The notes under the pieces: model-generated
Seen by the model: only the letters and a program-made list of their open reading frames with translations
Told to the model about the DNA's origin: nothing
Databases searched by the model: none
Source: Streptomyces sp. IMTB 2501
GTDB lineage: Bacteria > Actinomycetota > Actinomycetes > Streptomycetales > Streptomycetaceae
Length of the DNA stretch: 64,000 bases
Direction of reading: 5' to 3'
Assembly (NCBI RefSeq): GCF_001953885.1
Contig: NZ_MQUS01000013.1
Coordinates: 1-64,000, forward strand
Made by a program: the position numbers and the translations under genes
In this document: in pieces, positions 7,918 to 14,182 of the stretch
How positions within the stretch are numbered: position 1 is the first letter of the stretch
Layout of the letters: each line of letters opens with the position of its first letter

Positions 7918-8220
7918 TCAGTCATGGCCGCGATTAGTTGAGCCGTATGCGACAGCCTCAGTTGAACTGACGCTATCCGGCTCCGAGACAGGCTCAACAA
8001 CCGTCACGGGCTCAGGTTCATTCGGTGTGATCTGACTCTCAGACGGAGCGCCCAACGCATCGCAGAGGTAACGACCGAATGTGACGTCGTGCTCCAAGCA
8101 CAGATGCCACGTGTCTTTGCCCAGCGTCAGAGATGACGTGGCCTCTACCTCAGAACCGTCACGCGCAATGTGCGCATCGCAAAAGGTGTACTCGACCGGG
8201 ACAAGAACCGTTTTGCGCAT
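7918..8220 (-). CDS. Hypothetical phage-type protein with two CxxH pairs
   Basis: 100 residues from ATG at 8220, with a GGGGG ribosome site. CDAH near residue 14 and CLEH near residue 41 give a CxxH-x24-CxxH arrangement that could bind zinc. A DGSEVEATSSLTLGKDTWHLC segment lies between them. The C-terminal half is Ser/Glu/Val-rich and looks disordered. It resembles small proteins I know from actinophages and integrative elements, but no function can be assigned. Confidence 0.6.
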   Translation of the reverse strand: MRKTVLVPVEYTFCDAHIARDGSEVEATSSLTLGKDTWHLCLEHDVTFGRYLCDALGAPSESQITPNEPEPVTVVEPVSEPDSVSSTEAVAYGSTNRGHD

Positions 8221-8543
8221 GACGAATAACCCCCAGGAATAGATACGACTGGATAGAAGCAGTCAGGCCCGCTGGAATCAGTCCATCAGCGCGACCACCG
8301 CTCCGCATTTCATTCCCTGCGAAGCGATGTATCCACCTTATCAAATACGGGAGTGAATTCCGAGAATACCAATAACGTTCCGATAGCTTGAATTCTCGGT
8401 GGCGAGAGAAATCGGAGAGTAATGAAAGATGCATCGTCGCAGGTCATAGGCATGACTGGTGGCCAGTCAGCACCTGGGGGTAATATCTTGAATTCCTTTT
8501 TGAGGACCCGACGGGGGCGCCATCCTTCGACCGCGTTTGCCAA
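8221..8543. other. AT-rich intergenic stretch inside the element
   Basis: This 323-bp stretch is the least GC-rich part of the window. A TTG-initiated frame on the minus strand covers most of it but has no ribosome site and no recognisable domain. It probably holds the 3' end of the HNH transcript and the promoter of the 100-residue gene. No strong hairpin was found. Confidence 0.4.
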
Positions 8544-9119
8544 TCAAAATGTGGGGCTTGATGCGCTAGCTTTGCCAAAGAAGGCATCCATGATGTCATC
8601 GAAGTCACTCGATGATCGAGTCCAACGGATTGGATCCGTGGTGAAGTCTCGACTGTGAGCTTCCCGGAGCTGATCGGTGTATGACAGACGCAAATCACGA
8701 ATTTGCTCTCGATTGTCAGGGGCGCGCTTACCCGGGAAGGATTGGACAAACCATCGGCGGCGTTCCGGGGCGGCCAGCTCTTGGCAGACGGCTTCAACGC
8801 GCCGAATGGTCCTGACGCACTCCTGGTGTGCGTCCTGGTAGCTCTCCAGAAGCCGTATCTCTCCGAGCGGAGTTCCTCTCCGGTAGGTGATCTTCTGAAA
8901 CTCCCTGCGCATGATCCATTGCGGGAGGGGGGCATCTGACTTGCTTTGGTTGCAGTCGTCGCAGGCTGGCACGAGGTTCTGCGTGCTGTGCTTGCCTCCG
9001 CCTGCGAGCGGGATCACGTGGTCCATCACTTCGGACTCTGCGCCGCAGTAGACACAGCGGCCGTTGTGGGCTGTGAGAACCATCATGTGTACCCAGAGAT
9101 AGAACGACTTCCGTGCCAC
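8544..9119 (-). CDS. HNH endonuclease
   Basis: 191 residues from GTG at 9119 with GGGAGGGG upstream. CVYCGAESEVMDHVIPLAGGGKHSTQNLVPACDDCN (written here only by its key residues: CxxC, DH, N, CxxCN) is a complete HNH/ββα-metal nuclease core with two zinc-knuckle Cys pairs. The C-terminal two thirds is an unassigned helical region. HNH nucleases often lie beside terminase genes in phages and assist DNA packaging; here the terminase-small-subunit-like gene is 270 bases upstream on the same strand. Confidence 0.88.
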   Translation of the reverse strand: MARKSFYLWVHMMVLTAHNGRCVYCGAESEVMDHVIPLAGGGKHSTQNLVPACDDCNQSKSDAPLPQWIMRREFQKITYRRGTPLGEIRLLESYQDAHQECVRTIRRVEAVCQELAAPERRRWFVQSFPGKRAPDNREQIRDLRLSYTDQLREAHSRDFTTDPIRWTRSSSDFDDIMDAFFGKASASSPTF

Positions 9120-9177
9120 TTTTCCCCTCCCACGATCTCGGAGCGGACCCTATCTCTGGGCACTGACACTCAGTTGG

Positions 9178-9396
9178 CTACTCCCTCTGACACTCGAAGC
9201 ACCGAGAGGGCACGTGGTGGTGGTCGTCGTCCTCCCACGGGCGGTCCTTGCCGGTCGCCAGCCAGGCAATGTCCACGGAGAACTCCAGGAGGCAGCTAGG
9301 GCACTGAGGGTCGACCCAAGGGCACTGGACACCGGGCCTGTGCTGGCCGTCGTGCGCGGTGGCTGCCCCAGCCTTGGTGGCTCGCCGGGCACTCAC
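9178..9396 (-). CDS. Small zinc-ribbon-like protein
   Basis: 72 residues from GTG at 9396. Two Cys pairs (CPSC near residue 32 and CFEC near residue 67) suggest a zinc ribbon, with an acidic/His-rich linker (WEDDDHHH). The start overlaps the stop of the upstream gene as GTGA, so translation is probably coupled. I prefer this frame to the overlapping 80-residue frame at 9150-9392, which is Ser/Thr-rich and lacks any motif. Confidence 0.6.
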   Translation of the reverse strand: MSARRATKAGAATAHDGQHRPGVQCPWVDPQCPSCLLEFSVDIAWLATGKDRPWEDDDHHHVPSRCFECQRE

Positions 9397-9737
9397 TGAG
9401 CATCTCCCTCGAAGGCCCAGCCGAGGCGCTTCATGCCCTCTGCGGTGAGGCCTAGGGCCCCGGCAAGGTGACGGAACTCCATCTGATGAGTGCTGGTGGC
9501 AGTGCCATCAAGGATGGTGCCGAAGTAGGTGAGCATCACAGCCACGGTCGGGATGAACGACTCGTCCCACATGGCGGCTTGCGGAGACTCCCACCACTGC
9601 CGCCACTGATCCCGTTCAGCCTCCGTCCAGTCCCGGACAGCCGGCATGTCCGGCACGGGAAGCCCGTGGCCGGAAGGCAGCTCCACCACACCCCTATATC
9701 TGGAATGGGGACTATTCGGGTTTCGGAACTTCGGCAT
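9393..9737 (-). CDS. Phage terminase small-subunit-like protein (tentative)
   Basis: 114 residues from ATG at 9737, preceded by GAGGTGATGAG. It has a Pro-rich N terminus (SGHGLPVPDMPAVRDW), then WTEAERDQWRQWWESPQAAMW and a C-terminal LTAEGMKRLGWAF. This layout is like small actinophage proteins annotated as terminase small subunits, but the match is by eye. No large subunit is present in the element. It lies just after a strong terminator, so it needs its own promoter or read-through. Confidence 0.45.
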   Translation of the reverse strand: MPKFRNPNSPHSRYRGVVELPSGHGLPVPDMPAVRDWTEAERDQWRQWWESPQAAMWDESFIPTVAVMLTYFGTILDGTATSTHQMEFRHLAGALGLTAEGMKRLGWAFEGDAQ

Positions 9738-9762
9738 CTCATCACCTCTCAAGCAAAACAAA

Positions 9763-9787
9763 GGCCCCCTGCTACATGCAGGGGGCC
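9763..9787 (-). terminator. Rho-independent terminator
   Basis: GGCCCCCTGC and GCAGGGGGCC form a perfect 10-bp stem with a five-base loop, followed on the minus strand by TTTGTTTTG. It ends the transcript of the gene at 9791-10513. Confidence 0.85.
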
Positions 9788-9790
9788 GGT

Positions 9791-10513
9791 TCAACAGCGA
9801 TTGTCAGACGGCATCTTCCTCAGGCGTTGCGACGAAGTCTCCGAACTCAGCCCGTTGCCTCGATACGGATCGATGAGCCCCAAATCCTTGGCGCTCTCGA
9901 AGGTGAGTCGGCCGTCTGACGTGGTCCGCCAGGCATTCACCTCTTCCCCAAGAGCCCCCGAGAATCCACGCCACTTCGGTCGGGTCAGCTCACCCGCAGT
10001 TGTGGCCCACAGAAACCGGCTGACGCTACCTGCCAACTGTGCGCGGGCCGCTTCTGCCTTGGTGATTGCTGCCCGGTACTGCTTCAGCGCACGCTCAGAC
10101 TGCTCGAACCCCTGGCGGGCCAGTTCCGGCAGTTCCTTCGCAATGGCGTCTGTTACTGCGGATTCGGCCTGCTCCACAGCACGGGCCAGGGCAGGCTCTA
10201 CCCGCTCATACTCCTTGCCCCTGGAACGGACCTCGGCCAGATACTCATCCCGATCGGGAAGCGGTCTGCCGTCAGCTACGGCCTGCATCTCCTGCTCCCT
10301 GAGTTCCTTATCCGCCTTGCGCAATGCGGGAACGTAGTAATCACGAGTAGTGCGGCCGTGGCTGTCATCGATGTACTGGCGAGCGCAGTCCGCATTCACC
10401 ATTCTGTACTCGCGGTGGCGTTCCTCCAGCTCGTCGCGCTTGCGAATCAATTCCAGAGTCTCGTCAGACAGCTGGAATGCAGACAGGTCAAATCCCCTGT
10501 GAATGATGGGCAT
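9791..10513 (-). CDS. Helical (coiled-coil) protein of unknown function, phage-like
   Basis: 240 residues from ATG at 10513 with GAGGAG five bases upstream. The sequence is highly charged and helical, with probable coiled coil at about 20-50 and 75-165 (LRKADKELREQEMQAV, LARAVEQAESAVTDAIAKE). No enzyme motif is visible. It could be a scaffold-like or other structural phage protein, but nothing in the sequence proves that. It follows two small genes and is followed by a terminator. Confidence 0.65.
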   Translation of the reverse strand: MPIIHRGFDLSAFQLSDETLELIRKRDELEERHREYRMVNADCARQYIDDSHGRTTRDYYVPALRKADKELREQEMQAVADGRPLPDRDEYLAEVRSRGKEYERVEPALARAVEQAESAVTDAIAKELPELARQGFEQSERALKQYRAAITKAEAARAQLAGSVSRFLWATTAGELTRPKWRGFSGALGEEVNAWRTTSDGRLTFESAKDLGLIDPYRGNGLSSETSSQRLRKMPSDNRC

Positions 10514-10529
10514 CGGGTCTCCTCGAATT

Positions 10530-10701
10530 TCAGTTACGGCCGAACAGTAGGTCGTCAAAATGGCCCTCGCGTCGGGCCTGGGCAATCTGCTTCGGCGACA
10601 TATGGGCGAGATCGTCCCGCGTGTACTGCGCGGGCCCTAGCCTCTTGCATCGCCTTCAAGATCTCGTCTCGGATCATTGCGCGCATCGGGTCATCGTTCA
10701 T
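10530..10701 (-). pseudogene. Small phage-type gene split by a +1 frame change
   Basis: ATG at 10701 has an AGGAG ribosome site and encodes MNDDPMRAMIRDEILKAMQE, but the frame then runs into unrelated sequence. In the +1 frame the sequence continues as YTRDDLAHMSPKQIAQARRE and ends LFGRN at 10530. Removing one base within GGGCCCGCGC joins both halves into a natural ~56-residue protein of the kind found in actinophages (small helical proteins with a TxEDLxxMxPxxIxxARxxGxxDDLL pattern). It is a mutation, a sequencing error or a programmed frameshift. Confidence 0.55.
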
Positions 10702-10804
10702 CGTTCTTCTCCTTGGCTATTCGGTAAATCCCGGGGTATTCACTCTCACGATCCTTCAGCTCTGGCGGCCGGCATGGCCTCGGAAAAGGTTCTGCGTCGC
10801 TCAT
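10691..10804 (-). CDS. 37-residue small protein
   Basis: ATG at 10804 has GGGGGTG upstream; the peptide starts MSDAEPFPRP and ends AKEKNDER. Its last 11 bases overlap the start of the next small gene (ATGAACGATGA). Length, overlap and ribosome site support a real gene, but no domain is recognisable. Confidence 0.45.
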   Translation of the reverse strand: MSDAEPFPRPCRPPELKDRESEYPGIYRIAKEKNDER

Positions 10805-11139
10805 TGCGACACCCCCTAGAGAACTTAACGAGAGAAGAAGATGTAGTAGAGAGAAGGGCCGCTCTCAGGCCGCCCTATAACTCACAACAGGACAACGTAA
10901 GAGAAGACAGGTCCCTTACCCCGCACATTTACTTCACAGGGTGTGGGACTGACTCTGTGTTGTCACTGCTGTGTCTCACAGGCAGGTATCCGCAGAGCTG
11001 CATTCGAGCACCTTCACAACATGCTCTGGACTTCAGACAGGCCCGGACTCTCGTCCGCGTCGACGGTTCACCGCCCAGTGAACGCCAACTCCAAGGGAAA
11101 GCTCCCTCACTCCTATAAAAAATCGGACAGGCCCCGTCC
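10805..11139. other. Intergenic region with promoter and terminator signals
   Basis: No convincing gene lies in these 335 bases. At its right edge (about 11115-11139) the minus strand reads a short GGAC/GTCC stem followed by six T, a likely terminator for the gene at 11140-11739. The rest is relatively A/G-rich and should contain the promoter of the small-gene operon. Confidence 0.4.
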
Positions 11140-11739
11140 TCACTCGCCGATGACGAACGGTTCCATGCGTTCCACGGGTCCCCTCGTGCACAGGAGTGTC
11201 CCAGGCCGGTTCGCCTCTCTCCAAGGGCGAGCAGAACCGATGACGGCTATCTTCCGATCCCGTCTCGCTGTCTGGCCCAGGTAGTCCCCTATCTTGGCGG
11301 CCCGACTGTCCTGAAACCATCTCTCTACTGCCTTCCGGTCTTCCTCGTTTGAGTACATAAAAGTGCTGTCTACGTCGGTCTTGTCATCGCTCCGCCACTC
11401 GTCCCAGAGGTAACGATGATTTCCCTCATGGAGATCTGTCGACGGGCAACTGCGCCACCAAGGTCGTTCGACAACATCCTGTCGGACGGATTCTTCCTGC
11501 ACTGTCAGGTTGTCCGCTGCGGCCGGTGGGCGGATGTTCCACGCTTCGTAGGCGATTCCCTGACGCTCTTGCTGGCGACGGATAGCGCGGTTCTGGTTCT
11601 GTCGCTTCACTCCGCACTGGGGGTGATTTGGATTCGTCACCGGGTTTGCCCCACGCCTCCCTTTGGGGCGGAGGAACGTCCATTCCTCCTTGCACCATGC
11701 GCAGATCAATTGAACGCGCTTCGTTTCTACTGCTGCCAT
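11140..11739 (-). CDS. Hypothetical protein with N-terminal zinc-knuckle
   Basis: 199 residues from ATG at 11739 with GAGGATG upstream. CAWC near residue 13 and a Cys near residue 40 (HPQCGVKRQNQNRAIRRQQ) look like a zinc-binding head followed by a basic helix, a plan seen in small DNA-binding phage proteins. The remainder is Trp/Arg-rich and unassigned. It is flanked by terminators on both sides and is likely a single-gene unit. Confidence 0.6.
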   Translation of the reverse strand: MAAVETKRVQLICAWCKEEWTFLRPKGRRGANPVTNPNHPQCGVKRQNQNRAIRRQQERQGIAYEAWNIRPPAAADNLTVQEESVRQDVVERPWWRSCPSTDLHEGNHRYLWDEWRSDDKTDVDSTFMYSNEEDRKAVERWFQDSRAAKIGDYLGQTARRDRKIAVIGSARPWREANRPGTLLCTRGPVERMEPFVIGE

Positions 11740-11764
11740 TCCATCCTCGCGTCGGAAACAGAAA

Positions 11765-11787
11765 AGCCCCCGGTTTGCCTCGGGGGC
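11765..11787 (-). terminator. Rho-independent terminator after xis-like gene
   Basis: AGCCCCCG and CGGGGGCA form a stem with a short loop, followed on the minus strand by TTTTCTGTTT. It separates the xis-like gene from the next gene on the same strand. Confidence 0.8.
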
Positions 11788-11806
11788 ATTCACTTCTCGC
11801 GGTTCT

Positions 11807-11977
11807 TCAGTTCTGGTCGTCCAGCCACTTTTCCAAGTCGACCGGTCGGCAGCGGAGGGACTGCCCTACCTTCCGGAACGGGATCTGTTCGGCCTTCCAG
11901 TTCCCGTACACCCAGGAACGAGGCTTGTTGAGATAGTCGGCTACGTCATCAACGGTCATCAGCTTGGCTAGCGTCAT
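11807..11977 (-). CDS. AlpA/excisionase-like helix-turn-helix protein
   Basis: 56 residues from ATG at 11977 with a perfect GGAGG. The sequence MTVDDVADYLNKPRSWVYGN followed by IPFRKVGQSLRCRPVDLEKWL is the classic MerR-like/excisionase winged helix. It should be the recombination directionality factor that helps the integrase excise the element, or a small regulator. It lies two genes from the integrase on the opposite strand. Confidence 0.8.
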   Translation of the reverse strand: MTLAKLMTVDDVADYLNKPRSWVYGNWKAEQIPFRKVGQSLRCRPVDLEKWLDDQN

Positions 11978-11998
11978 CCGTCCTCCAAGAAACAAGAA

Positions 11999-12022
11999 AG
12001 CCCCCGAAGACCCTCGGGGGCT
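11999..12022 (-). terminator. Rho-independent terminator after HTH regulator
   Basis: AGCCCCCGA and TCGGGGGCT form a 9-bp stem with a short loop; on the minus strand TTTCTTGTTTCTT follows. It isolates the regulator gene from the xis-like gene. Confidence 0.85.
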
Positions 12023-12046
12023 CATGCGTATGAAGTGCTAGGTAGT

Positions 12047-12598
12047 TCAGCCGCCTTGGCTACCTGCTTCAGCCATTTCCTCAAGTACTGCTGTGGCCTT
12101 GTCCGTCAACTCTCCACCCGCCTTACCGGCAACTGTGGTCAGGAAGCCGTCCCTTCTGGCCCGCTTCAGGTGATCCTTCACCGTCTCAGGTCGCCGACCG
12201 ATGAGCCGTGCCAGCCACGGAATGGGCGCAGGAGCCCCAAAATCCGCCATGGCGGTGTACGTGGCAACAAGCAAGGCCAAGTACCGCCCTGAGACGCCTT
12301 CTCCCTCCAGGGCGAGCCCCGCCGCCTCTCCCATCCCATTCAGCTTCCCTGCCACCTCCTCCAACGTCCGCTGGGCTTCGGGAGCCTGCTTGGCCAACTC
12401 CAAGGCTGCGGCTACATCGAGCCTGCGCAGGACGGTGGTCGAGATGCCCCGCGCCAGCTCACGAGCAGGGGCATCTTCGGCCGGCTCGATGGTGATCCGC
12501 TGTGGTCCCCCGTTGACCGGCCCCACTGGCCACCACATGCGGACCACCCAGGCGCCTTGCTGCTGAGTGATCTCGAACCCGCCGTCATCCGCTTCCAT
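12047..12598 (-). CDS. Helix-turn-helix regulator adjacent to integrase
   Basis: 183 residues from ATG at 12598. The N-terminal half is an unassigned β-rich domain (MEADDGGFEITQQQGAWVV). The C-terminal part has a helix-turn-helix (IPWLARLIGRRPETVKDHLKRARRDGFL). It is divergent from the integrase, and the shared gap holds a palindrome that is a likely autoregulatory operator. I infer it controls its own expression and that of the integrase. Confidence 0.7.
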   Translation of the reverse strand: MEADDGGFEITQQQGAWVVRMWWPVGPVNGGPQRITIEPAEDAPARELARGISTTVLRRLDVAAALELAKQAPEAQRTLEEVAGKLNGMGEAAGLALEGEGVSGRYLALLVATYTAMADFGAPAPIPWLARLIGRRPETVKDHLKRARRDGFLTTVAGKAGGELTDKATAVLEEMAEAGSQGG

Positions 12599-12615
12599 AT
12601 CGCTCAAGTTAGCAC

Positions 12616-12654
12616 ACCCAGGGGGTTCCACCCTGTGTTGACAACCCAGGGTGG
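12616..12654. promoter_or_regulatory. Operator/promoter between regulator and integrase
   Basis: CCACCCT at 12628-12634 and AGGGTGG at 12648-12654 form a perfect inverted repeat, and a third ACCCAGGG half-site lies at 12616-12623. A TTGACA -35-like hexamer (12638-12643, plus strand) sits in the centre of the palindrome. A protein bound here would block a promoter pointing at the integrase and the start region of the regulator. Confidence 0.6.
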
Positions 12655-12743
12655 CCCATGGCCAAACTTGAAACGCCGGGGAGTGACCGGCGCGACGACG
12701 GGGCGGGCCCGTACGTCGGCAGCAGCAGGAGGGGGCCGCTTCA

Positions 12744-13919
12744 GTGGCAAGGGCTTGGGTTGCGCGGTCAAAGGACGACCCGAAGAAGTGGACGACGTTC
12801 TGGTACGACCCGGACGGCAAGCAACGACAGAAGACGTTCGAGACCAAGAAGCGGGCTGACGACCAGCGCAAGCGCAAGGAGCAGGAACTCGACGCCGGGA
12901 CCTACCTGGACGACCGCTTGGGCAAGCAGCCCTTGACGGCCGTGTGGGAGCAGTGGACGAATCAAAGGAAGCTGGAGAACAGCACCAAGAAGCAGTACCG
13001 GTCGATCCTCAACACGACCATTGAGCCGTTCTTCAAGGCCCGTTCCATCGTGTCCCTGAAGGTCGCTGATGTTGAGCAGTGGCTCTTGTGGATGGAGCAG
13101 GACCGGAAGCTGTCCGCCCGCACACGGCGTCAGCGGTTCTCGTTCTTCTCCGGGATGATGGACTGGGCTGTCGTCAACGAGATCGTCGGCCGGAACCCGT
13201 GCAAGAAGGTCAAGGGCGCGGGCAGCCGCGCCAAGGAGATCCGGGAGCAGAAGAGCACCGCAAGGCGGCTCACAACGCGGGAAGTTCTGGCGATGCTGGA
13301 TGCCGCTCCTCCGCGATACCGCGCGATGCTGTGGCTCATGGCCGGGTGCGGCCTGCGGTTGGGTGAGGCCATGGCAGTGTCCCGCGATCAGATCGACTTC
13401 AAGGCCGAGACGCTTCGGGTCGACTTCCAGATTGCGGAGGACGGAGACACCGAGTCGGGCAAGAACAGCGCGATCCAGCGTCGGCACATCAAGGCTCGTG
13501 ACGAAGGCGAGCCAGGGCGTTCCGTCCCCCTCCCGCCGAACGTCGCCTTCGAGCTTCGGCGGCACATCAAGAACCACGGCGTATGGGGGCCGGAGCGGCT
13601 TCTCTTCCCCAACGTGACGCGGACCGGCTACCTCTACGCGTCGTACTTCTACCCGAAGATCTGGATGGAGGCTCTGGGCAAGGGACAGGTGAAGTACTGC
13701 AAGGCGCACTCACTCCGGCACTACTACGGGTCGCGGCTGCTGTACGCCGGAGTCCCCGAGAACGATGTGGCCGACTGGATGGGCCACAGCAGTACGGACG
13801 TGCTGAGGGAGCACTACCACTACATCTTCGAAGGGGCCGAGCAGCGCGGTCGGGCCGCCATCGCGACGATGTTGACGCCCGGCGCCGACGACCCGACGGA
13901 GGCATCAGAGGTCGCCTGA
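12744..13919 (+). CDS. int: Tyrosine-recombinase integrase
   Basis: 391 residues from GTG at 12744 with AGGAGGGGG upstream. There is an AP2-like arm-binding start (WTTFWYDPDGKQRQKTFETK), a SAM-like core-binding domain (~60-150) and a catalytic domain with R205 (CGLRLGEA), a Lys near 250, H322-x-x-R325 (HSLRHYYGSRLL), H348 (GHSS) and probable nucleophile Y358. All catalytic residues are present. It ends 200 bases from attR and is followed by a strong terminator. Confidence 0.95.
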   Translation: MARAWVARSKDDPKKWTTFWYDPDGKQRQKTFETKKRADDQRKRKEQELDAGTYLDDRLGKQPLTAVWEQWTNQRKLENSTKKQYRSILNTTIEPFFKARSIVSLKVADVEQWLLWMEQDRKLSARTRRQRFSFFSGMMDWAVVNEIVGRNPCKKVKGAGSRAKEIREQKSTARRLTTREVLAMLDAAPPRYRAMLWLMAGCGLRLGEAMAVSRDQIDFKAETLRVDFQIAEDGDTESGKNSAIQRRHIKARDEGEPGRSVPLPPNVAFELRRHIKNHGVWGPERLLFPNVTRTGYLYASYFYPKIWMEALGKGQVKYCKAHSLRHYYGSRLLYAGVPENDVADWMGHSSTDVLREHYHYIFEGAEQRGRAAIATMLTPGADDPTEASEVA

Positions 13920-13933
13920 TACGCGTACGACAA

Positions 13934-13961
13934 CAGCCCCCGGCGTCGCGCCGGGGGCTGT
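13934..13961 (+). terminator. Integrase terminator
   Basis: CAGCCCCCGGC and GCCGGGGGCTG form a perfect stem, followed by TGTTGTTTGT. Confidence 0.88.
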
Positions 13962-14118
13962 GTTGTTTGTGCAGGTCAGTGGCTGTTTTCAGTCCGGCAT
14001 CTGCCCAGGATTCCCCCAGCATGACGCCCAGGAACGGCCCTGATCGGGCCGCAACGGGCAGAAAGCCGAGGGGGTCCCTCCGGACCTTCGAAACAGCTTC
14101 TGACCTGCAAAAACCCTG

Positions 14119-14182
14119 CTAGGGAAGGTTCCTTGCCATCACGATCCGCTGAACTTGGTTCGTGCCCTCATAAATCTGGGTG
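14119..14182. other. attR: element-supplied 3' end of the dehydrogenase gene
   Basis: This stretch encodes the same last 20 residues as 5437-5500 but differs at ten codons, every one synonymous (for example ATT, TAT, CAA, GTT, AGG, CTT versus GC-ending host codons). The shared ATCTGGGTG at 14174-14182 marks the crossover; beyond it the gene returns to host-like codons. TGACCTG at 14101-14107 and CAGGTCA at 13972-13978 are candidate arm sites. Confidence 0.92.

Larger units (their letters stand above)
5492..14182. mobile_element. 8.7-kb integrative element in the 3' end of an acyl-CoA dehydrogenase gene
   Basis: The element is bounded by two copies of the last ~64 bases of the dehydrogenase gene that share the 9-base core ATCTGGGTG (5492-5500 and 14174-14182). 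It has a tyrosine integrase beside the right end, an AlpA/Xis-like protein, two regulator modules and phage-like cargo. Its base composition is visibly less GC-rich than the flanks. It has no FtsK-like transfer gene, replication initiator, portal, capsid or large terminase, so it is neither a standard actinomycete conjugative element nor a complete prophage. Confidence 0.92.

Noticed and set aside
8310..8543. A 77-codon frame on the minus strand
   Set aside because: It starts with TTG without a ribosome site, has no family features and lies in the AT-rich spacer.
9150..9392. An 80-codon frame overlapping the zinc-ribbon gene
   Set aside because: The alternative frame at 9178-9396 has CxxC pairs and a coupled GTGA start, while this one is Ser/Thr-rich without motifs.
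5492..14182. Actinomycete conjugative element (AICE) or full prophage
   Set aside because: No TraSA/FtsK-type translocase, Rep or Prim-Pol, and no portal, capsid, tail or large terminase gene is present.
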